DNA of 64,000 nucleotides. Source: Oceanibaculum nanhaiense (GTDB lineage: Bacteria; Pseudomonadota; Alphaproteobacteria; Oceanibaculales; Oceanibaculaceae). The DNA lies in NCBI RefSeq assembly GCF_002148795.1, contig NZ_MPOB01000003.1, forward strand, positions 1 to 64,000. The letters run 5' to 3'. Of this stretch, positions 17,898 to 28,400 are shown one piece after another. The position numbers and the translations under genes were made by a program. Every line of letters begins with the position of its first letter. Positions within the stretch are counted from its first letter, which is position 1. The notes beneath the pieces were generated by a model that saw only the letters and a list, made by a program, of their open reading frames with translations, was not told the DNA's origin and ran no database searches.

Positions 17898-19009
17898 GGC
17901 AAGTCGTCGTCGGACAATTCGTCGCCAGGCTGCGTCTTCTGGTCCTTCGGTGCGCGGCCGCGATGCTCATAGAGCGGGCTTTGCAGATATTGCTGGATCG
18001 CAAACCGCGCCATGACACCGACCACGGCAGCGACCGGCACCGCGACCAGCACGCCGACGAAGCCGAACAGCGCGCCGCCGGCCAGCAGCGCGAACATCAC
18101 CCAGACCGGATGCAGCCCGACCTTGTCGCCGACCAGATTGGGCGTCAGGAGATTGCCTTCAATGGCCTGGCCGATCACGAAAATCGCCGCCACCGCGACC
18201 ACCCAGGTGAGGTCGCCGAACTGCACCAGCGCCAGGCCGATGCTGGCGATCCCGCCGACGATGGAGCCGACAAAGGGAATGAAGGAGATCACACCGGCGA
18301 ACAGGCCGATGACCAGGCCGAAATCGAGCCCGACCAGCGTCAGGCCGATGGCGTAGAACAGCCCCAGCAGCAGGCAGACCATCGCCTGGCCGCGTACGAA
18401 GCCGGAGAGGGTTTCGTCGATCTGCCGGGCAAGATGGCGGATGGTCGGCGCCTGCTCGCGCGGCAGCCAGCCGTCCACCCGCTCGACAATCCGGTCCCAG
18501 TCGCGCAGCAGGTAGAAGGCGACGATGGGCGTGATGAGGATCAGCGACAGCAGGTTGGCCACGGCAGCACCGCCGCTGATGAGGTTGCCCACGACGCCCG
18601 CCGCCCATTTCAGCACCGCGCCGGAGGAACCGATGATGTCCGACATGCCGTTGTCCGGCTTGTCCGCCAACCGGCGCTGCAGTTCCGCGACCAACGGCCC
18701 GAGCCGCTCATACAGGATTTCGATATAGCCTGGCAGCTTTTCGCTCAGCCGCACCGCCTGATCGTGCAGCAACGGCACCAGCAGGACGAACAGCAGCGCG
18801 AAGAAGCAGAAGAACAGCAGCAGCGCCAGCGCGGTGCCCAGCCAGCGCGGCAGCCGCGCCTGCTCCATCCGGTCCACAAGCGGGTCGAGGAAATAGGCCA
18901 CCGCCATGCCGGCGACGAAGGGCAGCAGGATGTTGCCGAGCAGATAGAGCGCCGCCAGCAGGACAAGGATTGCGCCCAGCCAGAAGCTGGCGCGTTGCCG
19001 GAGGGTCAT
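17894..19009 (-). CDS. AI-2E family (PerM-like) membrane transporter
   Basis: 371 aa from the ATG at 19009. About eight hydrophobic segments are present, including an N-terminal pair (about 8-45), a central region near 150-175 and a dense C-terminal set from about 210 to 340. This matches the AI-2E/PerM topology with an inserted cytosolic helix-rich loop near 95-140. The family is proposed to carry small solutes; autoinducer-2 export is only shown for a few members, so the substrate is unknown. It overlaps the upstream phosphatidyltransferase-like gene by 4 bp (ATGA) and the downstream hdaA by 4 bp. Confidence 0.87.
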   Translation of the reverse strand: MTLRQRASFWLGAILVLLAALYLLGNILLPFVAGMAVAYFLDPLVDRMEQARLPRWLGTALALLLFFCFFALLFVLLVPLLHDQAVRLSEKLPGYIEILYERLGPLVAELQRRLADKPDNGMSDIIGSSGAVLKWAAGVVGNLISGGAAVANLLSLILITPIVAFYLLRDWDRIVERVDGWLPREQAPTIRHLARQIDETLSGFVRGQAMVCLLLGLFYAIGLTLVGLDFGLVIGLFAGVISFIPFVGSIVGGIASIGLALVQFGDLTWVVAVAAIFVIGQAIEGNLLTPNLVGDKVGLHPVWVMFALLAGGALFGFVGVLVAVPVAAVVGVMARFAIQQYLQSPLYEHRGRAPKDQKTQPGDELSDDDLP

Positions 19010-19593
19010 TGCTGGCGCTCCCCGATCATCGCGCGGCTGCCCCATATCCACACATAGGCCGCACCGGAAAACAGCGTGGTGCAGGCGACCAGCGACGTCA
19101 GCACCTCCACCGGCCAGCCGCCGATCCAGGGATAGCCGGCCTGCGCCAGCACCGTGCCGCCCAGCACCGCCAGCACCAACCCCACCTGTGCCACCGTATT
19201 GGCCTTGGAAATCAGCAAGGGCGCCATTGCAACCTTATACCCCATTGTCTGCAGCAGGATGACACCTCCGACGATCAGGGTGTCGCGGAAAACCACCAGG
19301 ATGACCAGCCAGTTCGGCAGCCCTCCCAGATACCCCAGCGTCACATAGACCGACATCAGCAGCGCCTTGTCGGCGATCGGGTCGATATAGGCGCCGAATT
19401 CCGTGCGCGCATCGAAGCGCCGGGCGATATAACCATCCAGCGCGTCGCTGAGGCCCGCCAGCAGGAACAGCCAGAGCGCAACACCGGTCCGGCCGTCGAG
19501 CAGCGCCCAGATCACCACCGGCACGATGCCAATGCGCGCCAGGCTCAGCAGATTGGGCAACAGATAAAGGAAGGGCGCCAAACGGGCCTCCAA
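19006..19593 (-). CDS. CDP-alcohol phosphatidyltransferase family protein
   Basis: 195 aa integral membrane protein. The family motif DG-x2-AR-x8-G-x3-D-x3-D is present around residues 53-75, with all metal- and substrate-binding Asp residues in place. Five or six hydrophobic segments follow. The family joins CDP-diacylglycerol to an alcohol such as glycerol 3-phosphate. It is short and PgsA-like, but a cardiolipin-synthase-type member is also possible. The start is coupled to the AI-2E gene downstream by a 4-bp overlap. Confidence 0.88.
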   Translation of the reverse strand: MEARLAPFLYLLPNLLSLARIGIVPVVIWALLDGRTGVALWLFLLAGLSDALDGYIARRFDARTEFGAYIDPIADKALLMSVYVTLGYLGGLPNWLVILVVFRDTLIVGGVILLQTMGYKVAMAPLLISKANTVAQVGLVLAVLGGTVLAQAGYPWIGGWPVEVLTSLVACTTLFSGAAYVWIWGSRAMIGERQQ

Positions 19594-19626
19594 AAAGCAC
19601 GGTGCGATGCTGGATGTCCGGCCCGG

Positions 19627-20757
19627 TCATTGCAACGACAATCGCCAGACCGCCCCGACGGAGGCAGAAGGGTCGTTTGTGAGAGACAGGCCACGTTGTG
19701 CCAGGGCGGCGCGGAGTTGTTCCGGCTGGCCAGCATACCACAACACGATCTCCGCCTCGCCGCGCGACAGGGAAACCAGATTCTGCCGGCGGATCATGCC
19801 GATCTCGGCCAGTTTCCGGCGCAAGGCCGCCCATTCATCCAGCCCTGAAACGGCGGTGATGACCGATATCCGGTTTTCCAGGCCGGGCCTGACGGCGGCC
19901 GCGTTCTTCCAGCTCGCATCCAGCCGGCTGGAGACCTGCCGCACGGCGCGCGCCTGCAATTCCGTCCCGGTCTCGCCGGCCGGCGCTGTGACACGCTCAC
20001 TGTGGGTTTCCGGCTCACCAGCAGAATCATAGCGCGTGAAGCGGATATCGAGCGCCTGCTTGCCCTCGGATTCCGCCGGCTTGGCCACCGCCACCAGGCT
20101 CGCCACCGCGCCATAGCGCCGCGCCATGGCGGCCAGGCGCTCCCGGTCTCCGGCGGCCGCCTGCTCCGCCGAGATGCCGACAAGATCGGCCGCATCGGCA
20201 AGCGGCACGATGACCGGTACCAGGGCCTGTCCCAAGGCGACACGCGCCCAGGCGTCACGCCACGGGTTGGGATCGTCCCACAGCAGCAGCCCCGCCTCCG
20301 GCGACTGCCAGAGCGGCAGCACCAGCACCGGCTGGCTGGCCATGGTTACCGTCGGCAGATCGGTGCGCGCCAGCAGCGCCTGCACCTCGGCCGGGTTGAA
20401 CCGCACCACCATCCTGGCGATGTAACGCACGCCCGACGACCGCTCGTCGCGCACCTCGAAGCCCTGCACCAGCGCATCGAACGCCGCACCTGACGGAGTA
20501 GCGGGCAGCCGGCCATGCACCGATTCAGGGGTGAGCTTCTGCAGCAGCAGCCTGAAAGCGGCGCGCTGACCCTCTTCATAGGCCTGTTCGCGTGCGGCGA
20601 CGGCGCTGCCGGCCGTCACATCGACCGGCACATCCTCGACCGTGTAGAGCCTGGCCGCCGACTGCGCGGCAGCCGGACCGGTTTCCGCCAAAAGGCCGCT
20701 CAGGGCCAACAGGCCGATCAGAACAAGGCGGGTCGAAACCCTGTGGCGATGCACCAT
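19627..20757 (-). CDS. DUF2066 family protein, exported
   Basis: 376 aa with an N-terminal signal peptide: a basic MVHRHRVSTR start, a hydrophobic stretch to about residue 28 and a likely cleavage near AAAQ. The mature part begins LYTVEDVPVDV, then shows the REQAYEEGQRAAF helix typical of DUF2066 proteins. The biochemical role is unknown. In many alphaproteobacteria it lies between purM and the phosphatidyltransferase-AI-2E-hdaA set, as here. It is divergent from purM, with the two promoters sharing about 145 bp. Confidence 0.85.
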   Translation of the reverse strand: MVHRHRVSTRLVLIGLLALSGLLAETGPAAAQSAARLYTVEDVPVDVTAGSAVAAREQAYEEGQRAAFRLLLQKLTPESVHGRLPATPSGAAFDALVQGFEVRDERSSGVRYIARMVVRFNPAEVQALLARTDLPTVTMASQPVLVLPLWQSPEAGLLLWDDPNPWRDAWARVALGQALVPVIVPLADAADLVGISAEQAAAGDRERLAAMARRYGAVASLVAVAKPAESEGKQALDIRFTRYDSAGEPETHSERVTAPAGETGTELQARAVRQVSSRLDASWKNAAAVRPGLENRISVITAVSGLDEWAALRRKLAEIGMIRRQNLVSLSRGEAEIVLWYAGQPEQLRAALAQRGLSLTNDPSASVGAVWRLSLQ

Positions 20758-20903
20758 TGCAAAGCGTCCCGTATTCGTTATTGTCTGGCCGCCCGACGCT
20801 CCGGTCCGGCCCTTCTGGGGTCATAACGGCCTGGCGCGGCGCTTGATCCACTTACACGGCAAAATGGGGGCGAAGAGCACCCCATCGCAAGGGCTTATAT
20901 CCG

Positions 20904-22028
20904 ATGGCGGGTGACGAGACCACCAACCAGGCCTCCCAAGACCAGGCCGCTGGGCGCAACACCCTCACCTACCGCGATGCCGGTGTCGATATCGATGCCG
21001 GGGACGCGCTGGTCGAGGCGATCAAGCCGCTGGCGAAATCCACGGCGCGGCGCGGCGCCGATGCGGCGCTGGGCGGCTTCGGTGCGGCCTTCGACCTGAA
21101 AGCCGCCGGCTTCACCGATCCGATCCTGATCGCCGCGACCGATGGCGTTGGCACCAAGTTGAAGGTCGCCATCGATAGCGGCCATCACGCGACGGTCGGC
21201 ATCGATCTGGTCGCCATGTGCGTGAACGATCTTGTCGTGCAAGGCGCGGAGCCGCTGTTCTTCCTGGATTACTACGCCACCGGCAAGCTCGACCCGGCGG
21301 TTGCCCGCGATGTCGTCTTCGGTATCGCCGAGGGCTGCCGGCAGGCCGGCTGCGCGCTGATCGGCGGCGAGACGGCGGAAATGCCGGGCATGTACGGCAA
21401 GGGCGATTATGACCTGGCCGGATTCGCCGTGGGTGCGGTCGAGCGCGACCGGCTGCTGACCGGCGATGGTGCCGCCGAGGGCGATGTGCTGCTGGGTCTC
21501 GCATCCAGCGGCGTGCATTCAAACGGCTATTCGCTGGTGCGCCGCGTGGTCGCCGATCTGGGCGTCGATTATGAATTCCCCGCCCCCTTCGACATGGAGC
21601 AGACGCTGGGGGCCGCCCTGCTGGCGCCGACGCGCATCTATGTGAAATCCTGCCTCGCCGCTATCTCTGCGGGCGGTAAGGACGGCGTCAAGGCGCTGGC
21701 GCACATCACCGGCGGCGGCCTCGTCGAGAATCTGCCGCGCGTCTTCCCCGACAGCCTGTCCGCCCATATCGACGGCAACAGCTGGACCATCCCGCCGGTG
21801 TTCGGCTGGCTGGCGAAGGCCGGCGGCGTCGATCCCGCCGACATGCCGCGCACCTTCAACTGCGGCATCGGCATGGTCTTGGTGGTCGCCCCCGGCGCTG
21901 TCGAGGCCGTCACCGATGCACTGGAGCAGGCCGGCGAGCACGTCTTCCAGATCGGCCGCATGGTCGCCCGCGAAGAGGCCGGCAAGCCCGTGCTGATCGA
22001 CGGTCTGGAGGCACGGTGGAACGGCTGA
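20904..22028 (+). CDS. purM: Phosphoribosylformylglycinamidine cyclo-ligase (AIR synthetase)
   Basis: 374 aa. After about 25 variable residues the conserved [12 protein letters not shown] segment starts. [12 protein letters not shown] near 75 and [10 protein letters not shown] near 95 form the active-site region, and [11 protein letters not shown] near 155 is diagnostic. The enzyme closes the imidazole ring in purine synthesis using ATP. The stop overlaps the purN start by 13 bp, so the two are co-translated. Confidence 0.97.
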   Translation: MAGDETTNQASQDQAAGRNTLTYRDAGVDIDAGDALVEAIKPLAKSTARRGADAALGGFGAAFDLKAAGFTDPILIAATDGVGTKLKVAIDSGHHATVGIDLVAMCVNDLVVQGAEPLFFLDYYATGKLDPAVARDVVFGIAEGCRQAGCALIGGETAEMPGMYGKGDYDLAGFAVGAVERDRLLTGDGAAEGDVLLGLASSGVHSNGYSLVRRVVADLGVDYEFPAPFDMEQTLGAALLAPTRIYVKSCLAAISAGGKDGVKALAHITGGGLVENLPRVFPDSLSAHIDGNSWTIPPVFGWLAKAGGVDPADMPRTFNCGIGMVLVVAPGAVEAVTDALEQAGEHVFQIGRMVAREEAGKPVLIDGLEARWNG

Positions 22029-22666
22029 AGGTCGCGGTGCTGATCTCCGGCCGGGGCAGCAACCTGCAATCGCTGATCGATGCCTGCGCGGCCGCGGATT
22101 TCCCGGCGGAGATCGTGCTGGTGCTGTCCAACAAGGCCGACGCCTATGGGCTGGTGCGCGCCGAACAGGCCGGCATCCCGACGAAAGCGATCTCGCACAA
22201 GGACTTCCCCGACCGCGACAGCTTCGACGCCGCCGTGCATGATTCCATCGCCGCTGCCGGGGCCAATTTCGTCTGCCTCGCCGGTTTCATGCGGCTGCTG
22301 ACCCCCGGCTTCGTCGGCAAATGGCACGACCGCATGCTGAACATCCACCCCTCGCTGCTGCCCGCCTTCAAGGGGTTGCACAGCCATGAGCGCGCCATCG
22401 AGGCCGGTTGCCGCTTCACCGGCTGCACGGTGCATTTCGTGCGCGCCGAGATGGATGACGGCCCCATCCTCGTGCAGGCCGCCGTGCCGATCCACCAGGA
22501 CGACACGCCGGACGACCTGTCCGCCCGCGTGCTGGCGGCGGAGCATCGCTGCTACCCGCTGGCGCTGCGCCTGGTCGCCGAAGGCCGCGTGACCATCGCC
22601 GGCATGCGCGTGCTGGTCGATGGCATCGCCTCGCCCGCCGAGCCTGCGATCAACCCGCTGGGGTAG
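22016..22666 (+). CDS. purN: Phosphoribosylglycinamide formyltransferase
   Basis: 216 aa. The N-terminus [16 protein letters not shown] binds the substrate phosphate. The catalytic Asn and His region is [12 protein letters not shown] near residue 105-116, and the conserved aspartate lies in the DGPIL segment near 143. PurN adds a formyl group from 10-formyltetrahydrofolate to GAR. It overlaps purM by 13 bp. The gap after it holds repeat elements. Confidence 0.97.
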   Translation: MERLKVAVLISGRGSNLQSLIDACAAADFPAEIVLVLSNKADAYGLVRAEQAGIPTKAISHKDFPDRDSFDAAVHDSIAAAGANFVCLAGFMRLLTPGFVGKWHDRMLNIHPSLLPAFKGLHSHERAIEAGCRFTGCTVHFVRAEMDDGPILVQAAVPIHQDDTPDDLSARVLAAEHRCYPLALRLVAEGRVTIAGMRVLVDGIASPAEPAINPLG

Positions 22667-22723
22667 GGTTCTCCCCTCACTCGGCAGCGGCCAGATTCGC
22701 TTCTCGCCCCCACCTCACTCTGT

Positions 22724-22826
22724 CCGTCACCCCCGCATTTATTGCGGGGGTCCAGGCTTCCGCTTGCTGGATCGTATACCGAGTAAACCGAACCCTGGAT
22801 TCCCGGGACAAGCCCGGGAATGACGG
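22724..22826. repeat. Dispersed repeat element, copy 1 (double hairpin)
   Basis: About 103 bp with two inverted repeats: a CCCCCGC/GCGGGGG hairpin and a CCCGGG-rich hairpin (ATTCCCGGGACAAG with CCCGGGAAT), bounded by GTCAC at one side and TGACGG at the other. A copy in reverse orientation is at 62857-62958. Only the hairpin ends are conserved; the middle differs. It lies between the convergent purN and glmU genes. Confidence 0.9.
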
Positions 22827-22864
22827 CTGGTGCAGTTGCAATGAAGAGCGAACTCATCTTCCTT

Positions 22865-22936
22865 CCCTCTCCCCTTGCGGGAGAGGGTTGCGCAGCCTTG
22901 TAAGCGAAGCGAGCTAGGCGGAGCTGGGTGAGGGGG
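22865..22936. repeat. Second REP-like element, CCCTCTCCC hairpin
   Basis: The hairpin CCCTCTCCC-CTTGC-GGGAGAGGG is followed by about 45 bp ending in GAGCTGGGTGAGGGG. The same kind of element is familiar from intergenic regions of many alphaproteobacteria; this is general knowledge rather than a comparison made here. It sits between the convergent ends of purN and glmU and could reduce read-through in both directions. Confidence 0.75.
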
Positions 22937-22954
22937 TAACGGCGCCGGTAACGG

Positions 22955-24298
22955 CTACTTCTTGCGCTTGTCGCGGAACCGCTTCGCAGCACCTTCAAGG
23001 TCCGTCTGCTTGCCGCGTGCGACCGACAGCGCGTCCGCCGGCACGTCCTTGGTGATGGTGCTGCCCGCCGCCACCATGGCGCCGTCGCCCACTTTTACCG
23101 GGGCGACCAGCGCCGAATTGGAGCCGATGAACACCCCCGCGCCGATCTCCGTGCGGTGCTTGGCGAAGCCGTCATAATTGCAGGTGATGGTCCCCGCGCC
23201 GATATTCGTGCCGGCACCGATGGAGGCATCGCCGAGATAGGTCAGGTGATTGGCCTTCGCCCCCTTGCCGAGGCTGGCGTTCTTCACCTCGACGAAATTA
23301 CCGATATGGGCATCCGGCCCGATGACAGCACCCGGCCGCAGCCGCGCATAGGGGCCGACCACCGCGCCGCTTTCCACTATCGCCCCTTCCAGATGGCTGA
23401 AGGCCCGGATCTCGACCTTGTCCGCCACTGTGACACCGGGGCCGAACACGCAGAACGGCCCGATGGTCACGTCACGGCCCAGCACCGTATCCCAGCAGAG
23501 ATGGACGCTGTCCGGGTCGGTCAGCGTCGCGCCATTCTCCATCGCCCGGCGGCGCAGCGCCTGCTGCGCGATCTTCTCCGCCGCCGCCAGATCCATGCGG
23601 GTGTCGATGCCCATGACCTCCGCCTCCGGACATTCCACCACGGCGCAGGACTGGCCCCGCGACCGCGCCGCCGCAACGATATCGGTCAGGTAATATTCGC
23701 CCTTGGCATTGCCGTTGCCGATGTCGCCCAGCAAGTCACTCAGCAAGGCCGCATTAATAGCCATATAGCCGCCATTACAGAGAGTTATGGCGCGTTCTTT
23801 AGGCGATGCATCGGCGAATTCCACGATCCGCTCCAACCCGCCGGCGGCCCCTGCAACCAGCCGGCCGTAGCGTGCCGGATCGGCCGGACGGAACCCGACC
23901 ACCACCACGGCGGCCCCGGCCTCGCGCTTTGCCAGCATGGCGCGCAGCGTGGCCTCGGAGACGAAAGGGTCGCCACCGGCCAGCGTCAGAACCGTGCCCT
24001 CATCGAACCCTTCCAGCGCCGGCAGCGCCGCCATCACCGCATGGCCGGTGCCGAGCGGCGGGTCCTGCACAGCGGTCGGATACGGCGCCACCGCCTTCGC
24101 CACACCTTCCCCTTCCTTGCCCGTCACCACGACGATGCGGGCGGGATTCAGCGCCTCGACCGTCGCCAGCAGATGGCGGATCATCGGCCGCCCGGCGATC
24201 GGGTGCAGCACCTTCGGCAGGTCGGACTTCATCCGTGTGCCCTTGCCGGCGGCGAGGATCACGGCGGCGACAGGCTGGCTCGGCTGGTAATCGTTCAT
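22955..24298 (-). CDS. glmU: Bifunctional N-acetylglucosamine-1-phosphate uridyltransferase/acetyltransferase
   Basis: 447 aa from the ATG at 24298. The N-terminal uridylyltransferase domain starts with LAAGKGTRMKSDLPKVLHP (positions about 15-33), and the C-terminal left-handed beta-helix acetyltransferase domain has repeated [LIV]-G hexapeptides from about 260 on, ending with HLTYLGDASIGAGTNIG. It makes UDP-N-acetylglucosamine for peptidoglycan and lipopolysaccharide. It is divergent from gph, with 76 bp between starts. The open frame upstream of 24298 is long but not conserved-looking. Confidence 0.97.
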   Translation of the reverse strand: MNDYQPSQPVAAVILAAGKGTRMKSDLPKVLHPIAGRPMIRHLLATVEALNPARIVVVTGKEGEGVAKAVAPYPTAVQDPPLGTGHAVMAALPALEGFDEGTVLTLAGGDPFVSEATLRAMLAKREAGAAVVVVGFRPADPARYGRLVAGAAGGLERIVEFADASPKERAITLCNGGYMAINAALLSDLLGDIGNGNAKGEYYLTDIVAAARSRGQSCAVVECPEAEVMGIDTRMDLAAAEKIAQQALRRRAMENGATLTDPDSVHLCWDTVLGRDVTIGPFCVFGPGVTVADKVEIRAFSHLEGAIVESGAVVGPYARLRPGAVIGPDAHIGNFVEVKNASLGKGAKANHLTYLGDASIGAGTNIGAGTITCNYDGFAKHRTEIGAGVFIGSNSALVAPVKVGDGAMVAAGSTITKDVPADALSVARGKQTDLEGAAKRFRDKRKK

Positions 24299-24374
24299 CG
24301 TCAAAGACCTTGGAGCATCGGGACTTCCGGTTCTATCGTTGCGCGCCCTTCGCAGCAACGACCTTGAGTACATC

Positions 24375-25043
24375 ATGCCCCGCACCATTCTCGCCTTCGA
24401 CCTCGACGGCACGCTGATCGACAGCGCCCCAGACCTGTGCACCTCCCTGAACCGGCTGCTGGCGGAACTGGGCCGCCCGCCGGTCACGCTGGCGCAGGTG
24501 ACGGAGAGATTCGCCGGCGATGGCGTGCGGCTGCTGGTCGGCCGCGCCCTTGCCGCGACCGGTGATGAGGCATCGGAAGAAGAAACCAACCGTCATGTCA
24601 CGCGGTTCCTCGCCCTCTACGAGGCTATCCCCGTGACCCCGGCACAGCTCTATCCCGGCGTGGATGAGACGCTGGCGCGGCTGAAGGCGGACGGGTTCCG
24701 GCTCGGCCTCTGCACCAACAAGCCGCAACAGGCGACCGAAATCCTGCTGCCACAGCTTGGGCTTGGCGGGCTGTTCCATTGCGTGGTCGGCGGCGATGCG
24801 CTGCCGGTGCGCAAGCCCGATGCCGGCCATCTGCGCGCCGTGATCGAGCGGCTGGGCGGCACGCAGGCCAACAGCGTGATGATCGGCGACAATGATAACG
24901 ACGCCGCCGTCGCGGCGGGCTGCGGCGTGCCCTTCATCGCCATGGCCTATGGCTATCCGCGCGTGCCGATTGCCGAACTCGGCGCCGCGATTGTACTCGA
25001 ACGCTTCACCGATCTGCCGACGGCCCTGAAAGCCCTCGATTAA
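24375..25043 (+). CDS. gph: HAD-family phosphoglycolate phosphatase-like protein
   Basis: 222 aa from the ATG at 24375. The nucleophile motif is [14 protein letters not shown] near residues 7-20. Motif II is CTNKPQ near 112, the lysine of motif III is in RKPDAGH near 145 and the acidic motif IV is [10 protein letters not shown] near 170. It likely removes 2-phosphoglycolate formed during repair or oxygenation reactions, but HAD specificity cannot be read from motifs. It converges on the next gene: the two stop codons overlap by 3 bases within TTAA. Confidence 0.88.
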   Translation: MPRTILAFDLDGTLIDSAPDLCTSLNRLLAELGRPPVTLAQVTERFAGDGVRLLVGRALAATGDEASEEETNRHVTRFLALYEAIPVTPAQLYPGVDETLARLKADGFRLGLCTNKPQQATEILLPQLGLGGLFHCVVGGDALPVRKPDAGHLRAVIERLGGTQANSVMIGDNDNDAAVAAGCGVPFIAMAYGYPRVPIAELGAAIVLERFTDLPTALKALD

Positions 25044-26170
25044 GCCTGCTCATCCAGAAGCGCCACCACCTTCTCGGCGATTGCCAGCGAGGAGGTGACA
25101 CCCGGCGATTCGATACCATAGAGCGCCACATGATTGGCGATGCCATGGTCCTGCGGCCCCTGGATCATGAAATCCTTCGCCGGTTCGCCCGGCGCCTGGA
25201 TCTTCGGGCGGATGCCGGCATAGCCGGGCTGCAGCGACCCATCGGGCAGGCCCGGCCAGTATTTGCGCACGGCGGCGTAGAATTTCTCCGCCCGGCCCGG
25301 ATCGACATCGTAATCGATGGCATCGATCCATTCGACATCCGGTCCGAAACGGCACTGCCCGCCCAGATCCAGCGTCACATGCACGCCGAGGCCCGCCTGT
25401 TCCGGCGCCGGATAGATCAGCCGGCTGAACGGCGTCTTCACGCCGGACAGCGTGTAGTAATTACCCTTGCAGAAATAGGCCGGCGGCACGGTCTCCGCCG
25501 GGATGCCCTCGATGGCCCGGCCCAGCGCCTGCGCGTACAGCCCCGCCGCGTTCACCAATATGTCGCAGGAGAGCGCCATCGGGCTGTCGCCGCCGGTCTC
25601 GATCTCGAAACCGCCCCCATTGCGCCCTGGGCCTCTGACCCGGCCCGACAGGACCGGCGTGTGGAAGGCCAGCATGGCGCCGTGATCCTCCGCCTCGCCC
25701 TGCAAGGCGAGCATGTAGGCATGGGTGTCGAGAATACCGGTCGAGGGCGAGATCAGCGCGCCGACGCTCTCCACCGCCGGCTCCATCGCCTTCACCTGTT
25801 CGGGCGTCAGCCAGTCCAGATCCGGCACGCCATTTTCCGCCGCGCGCTGCCTGATCTGTTCCAGCGCCGGCATCTGGTCGTCCGAGGTGGCGACAATCAG
25901 CTTGCCCATGCGGCTATAGGGAACGCCGCGGCTTTCCATATAGTCGTAGAGCAGATGCTTGCCGCGCACGCACAGCTCCGCCTTCAGGCTGCCCGGCGCG
26001 TAATAGATGCCGGCATGCACCACCTCGGAATGGCGGGAGCTGGTCTCGGTGCCGATGGCCTCGGTCTTTTCCAGCAGGATCACCTCGCGGCCGGACAGCG
26101 CCAGCTCGCGGGCGATGGCGAGGCCGACCACGCCGGCGCCGACCACGATGCATTCGACATGATCGCTCAT
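25040..26170 (-). CDS. lhgO: L-2-hydroxyglutarate oxidase-like FAD-dependent oxidoreductase
   Basis: 376 aa from the ATG at 26170. The FAD-binding [14 protein letters not shown] motif lies near residues 10-23. The [14 protein letters not shown] segment near 47-60 and the [14 protein letters not shown] segment at the C-terminus match the L-2-hydroxyglutarate dehydrogenase/oxidase family (DAO fold). The substrate is probably a 2-hydroxyacid; the exact one is inferred. It is divergent from the molybdopterin oxidoreductase gene, with 88 bp between starts. Confidence 0.85.
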   Translation of the reverse strand: MSDHVECIVVGAGVVGLAIARELALSGREVILLEKTEAIGTETSSRHSEVVHAGIYYAPGSLKAELCVRGKHLLYDYMESRGVPYSRMGKLIVATSDDQMPALEQIRQRAAENGVPDLDWLTPEQVKAMEPAVESVGALISPSTGILDTHAYMLALQGEAEDHGAMLAFHTPVLSGRVRGPGRNGGGFEIETGGDSPMALSCDILVNAAGLYAQALGRAIEGIPAETVPPAYFCKGNYYTLSGVKTPFSRLIYPAPEQAGLGVHVTLDLGGQCRFGPDVEWIDAIDYDVDPGRAEKFYAAVRKYWPGLPDGSLQPGYAGIRPKIQAPGEPAKDFMIQGPQDHGIANHVALYGIESPGVTSSLAIAEKVVALLDEQA

Positions 26171-26258
26171 CGCCGTCCGCTCCCCGGCTGCCGGGAATAT
26201 TTGCCGCGTTTCCGCGGTTTCGCTACTGTCAGGGAAATACAAGCAGGGGTCACTGTCG

Positions 26259-28325
26259 ATGCCACTCGATATCGTTCATTCGGTCTGTCCGCACGACTGC
26301 CCCAGCACCTGCGCGCTGGAGGTCGAGCGGTTGGATGCCCACACCATCGGGCGGGTGCGGGGCGCGCAGGACAATAGCTACACCGCCGGTGTCGTCTGCG
26401 CCAAGACCGCAAGATATGCAGAACGCGTGCATCATCCAGACCGGCTGGTGAAACCCTTGCGCCGCAAGGGCGAAAAAGGTGCCGAAAATAACAGCGCAAA
26501 CTGGCAGGAAATCAGCTGGGAATCGGCGCTGGACGAGATCGCGGACGGCTTCCTGAAGGCCGCCCAGCGCCATGGCAGCGAGACGGTCTGGCCCTTCTAC
26601 TATGCCGGCACGATGGGGCTGGTGCAGCGCGACGGCATCAACCGGCTGCGCCATGTCATGCGCTATTCCGGCCAGCATTCGACCTACTGCAATTCGATTT
26701 CCGACGCCGGCTGGGTGGCCGGCACCGGCCGCAAGGGCGGCCCGGATTCGCGCGAGATGGCGGAGAGCGATCTGATCGTCATCTGGGGCGGCAACCCGGT
26801 GCACACCCAGGTCAACGTGATGACCCACGTCACCCGCGCCCGCAAGGAACGCGGCGCGAAGCTGGCGGTCATCGATACCTACCGCACCGCGACCGCTGAA
26901 CAGGCCGATATCTTCCTGTGCGTGAACCCCGGCACCGATGCCGCCCTCGCCTGCGGCATCATGCATGTGCTGTTCGCCGAAGGCTTCGCCGACCGCGACT
27001 ATCTCGCCCGCTACACCGATGCGCCGGCGGAACTGGAAGCCCATCTCGCCAGCCGCACCCCGGAGTGGGCGGCGGCCATCTGTGGTGTGCCGGCGGCGGA
27101 TATCCGTTCCTTTGCAAGGCTCTACGGGGCGACGCCGCGCAGCTACATCCGCGCCGGCTATGGCTTCACCCGCAGCCGCAACGGCGCGGCGCAGATGCAT
27201 GCCGTCACCTGCCTGCCGACGATCACCGGCGCCTGGCAGCATCCGGGCGGCGGCGCGCTCTATGGCCAGGGTGCGATCTATCACTGGAACAAGAGTCTGA
27301 TTGAGGGGCTGGACCGGATCGACCCGTCGGTGCGGATGCTGGACCAGTCGCAGATCGGCCGGGTGCTGACCGGCGATGCGGACGCCCTGCGCGGCGGCCC
27401 GCCGGTGACGGCGCTACTGATCCAGAACACCAACCCGGCGACGGTGGCGCCGGAAAGCCTGCTGGTGAATGAAGGGCTGCGCCGCGCCGATCTGTTCACC
27501 GTGGTGCATGAGCAGTTCATGACCGAAACCGCGCAGCTGGCCGATATCGTGCTGCCAGCCACCACCTTTCTGGAGCATGACGATCTCTATCAGGCCAGCG
27601 GCCATTCCTTCATCCAGATCGGCCGCAAGGCGATCGAACCGCTGGGCGAAGCGCGGGAAAACCACTGGGTGATCTGCCAACTGGCCAAGAGGCTGGGCGC
27701 GGAGCATCCCGGTTTCGAGATGAGTGCCTGGGAGATGCTGGACGCCACCCTGCAGGCCTCCGGCTGGCCGGACGCGGAAACCGTTTGGAAAGACCACTGG
27801 CACGACGCCATCGGCGATTTCGAGACCATGCATTTCCAGAACGGCTTCGGGCATCCCGACGGCCGGTTCCGCTTCAGGCCGGACTGGGCGGCAATGGGGC
27901 CGCACCATGCTGGCCTGCCCGCCCTGCCCGACCATTGCGGGCTGATCGACAATGCAACGGCGGACCGGCCGTTCCGGCTGGTCACCGCGCCGGCGCGCAA
28001 TTTCCTGAACACCAGCTTCACCGAAACCCCCACCAGCACGAAGCGCGAAGGCCGGCCGACCCTGATGATCCATCCCGGGGACATGGCCGACCTCGGCCTG
28101 TCGGACGGCCAGCTGGTGCGGATCGGCAACGCCCGCGCCAGCATCGCCCTGCACGCCAAACCCTTCGACGGGGTGAACCCGGGCACGCTGATCTGCGAGA
28201 GCATCTGGCCGAACCAGGCCTTCGTGGAAGGTAGCGGCATCAACGCGCTGATCAGCGCCGATCCGGGCGGGCCGAATGGCGGCGCCGTTTTCCACGATAC
28301 GTCGGTGTGGCTGCGTGGGGCATAA
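26259..28325 (+). CDS. Molybdopterin oxidoreductase, DMSO reductase superfamily
   Basis: 688 aa. The N-terminus has a cysteine cluster CPHDCPSTC followed about 33 residues later by another Cys (VVCAKTA), consistent with a [4Fe-4S] cluster. The molybdopterin domain then spans to about 560, with [24 protein letters not shown] and [10 protein letters not shown] segments, and a C-terminal dinucleotide-binding domain ends with [15 protein letters not shown]. No twin-arginine signal is seen, so it is probably cytoplasmic. No electron-transfer subunit gene is adjacent. The substrate cannot be told from sequence; formate dehydrogenase-type annotation is common for such proteins but not safe. Confidence 0.85.
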   Translation: MPLDIVHSVCPHDCPSTCALEVERLDAHTIGRVRGAQDNSYTAGVVCAKTARYAERVHHPDRLVKPLRRKGEKGAENNSANWQEISWESALDEIADGFLKAAQRHGSETVWPFYYAGTMGLVQRDGINRLRHVMRYSGQHSTYCNSISDAGWVAGTGRKGGPDSREMAESDLIVIWGGNPVHTQVNVMTHVTRARKERGAKLAVIDTYRTATAEQADIFLCVNPGTDAALACGIMHVLFAEGFADRDYLARYTDAPAELEAHLASRTPEWAAAICGVPAADIRSFARLYGATPRSYIRAGYGFTRSRNGAAQMHAVTCLPTITGAWQHPGGGALYGQGAIYHWNKSLIEGLDRIDPSVRMLDQSQIGRVLTGDADALRGGPPVTALLIQNTNPATVAPESLLVNEGLRRADLFTVVHEQFMTETAQLADIVLPATTFLEHDDLYQASGHSFIQIGRKAIEPLGEARENHWVICQLAKRLGAEHPGFEMSAWEMLDATLQASGWPDAETVWKDHWHDAIGDFETMHFQNGFGHPDGRFRFRPDWAAMGPHHAGLPALPDHCGLIDNATADRPFRLVTAPARNFLNTSFTETPTSTKREGRPTLMIHPGDMADLGLSDGQLVRIGNARASIALHAKPFDGVNPGTLICESIWPNQAFVEGSGINALISADPGGPNGGAVFHDTSVWLRGA

Positions 28326-28400
28326 CAGCACAGTCCCCTTGCGTCCGGACACAACCCAAAGTATGAAGATAGCATCAAGATAACGAGATTTAGTCGCGCC

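Noticed and set aside
22937-22959. TAACGGC repeat next to the glmU stop
   Set aside because: The 12-bp-period match is short, lies mostly after the stop and may be chance in G+C-rich DNA.
26259-28325. Selenocysteine formate dehydrogenase
   Set aside because: No in-frame TGA lies within the gene and no formate dehydrogenase partner subunits are adjacent.
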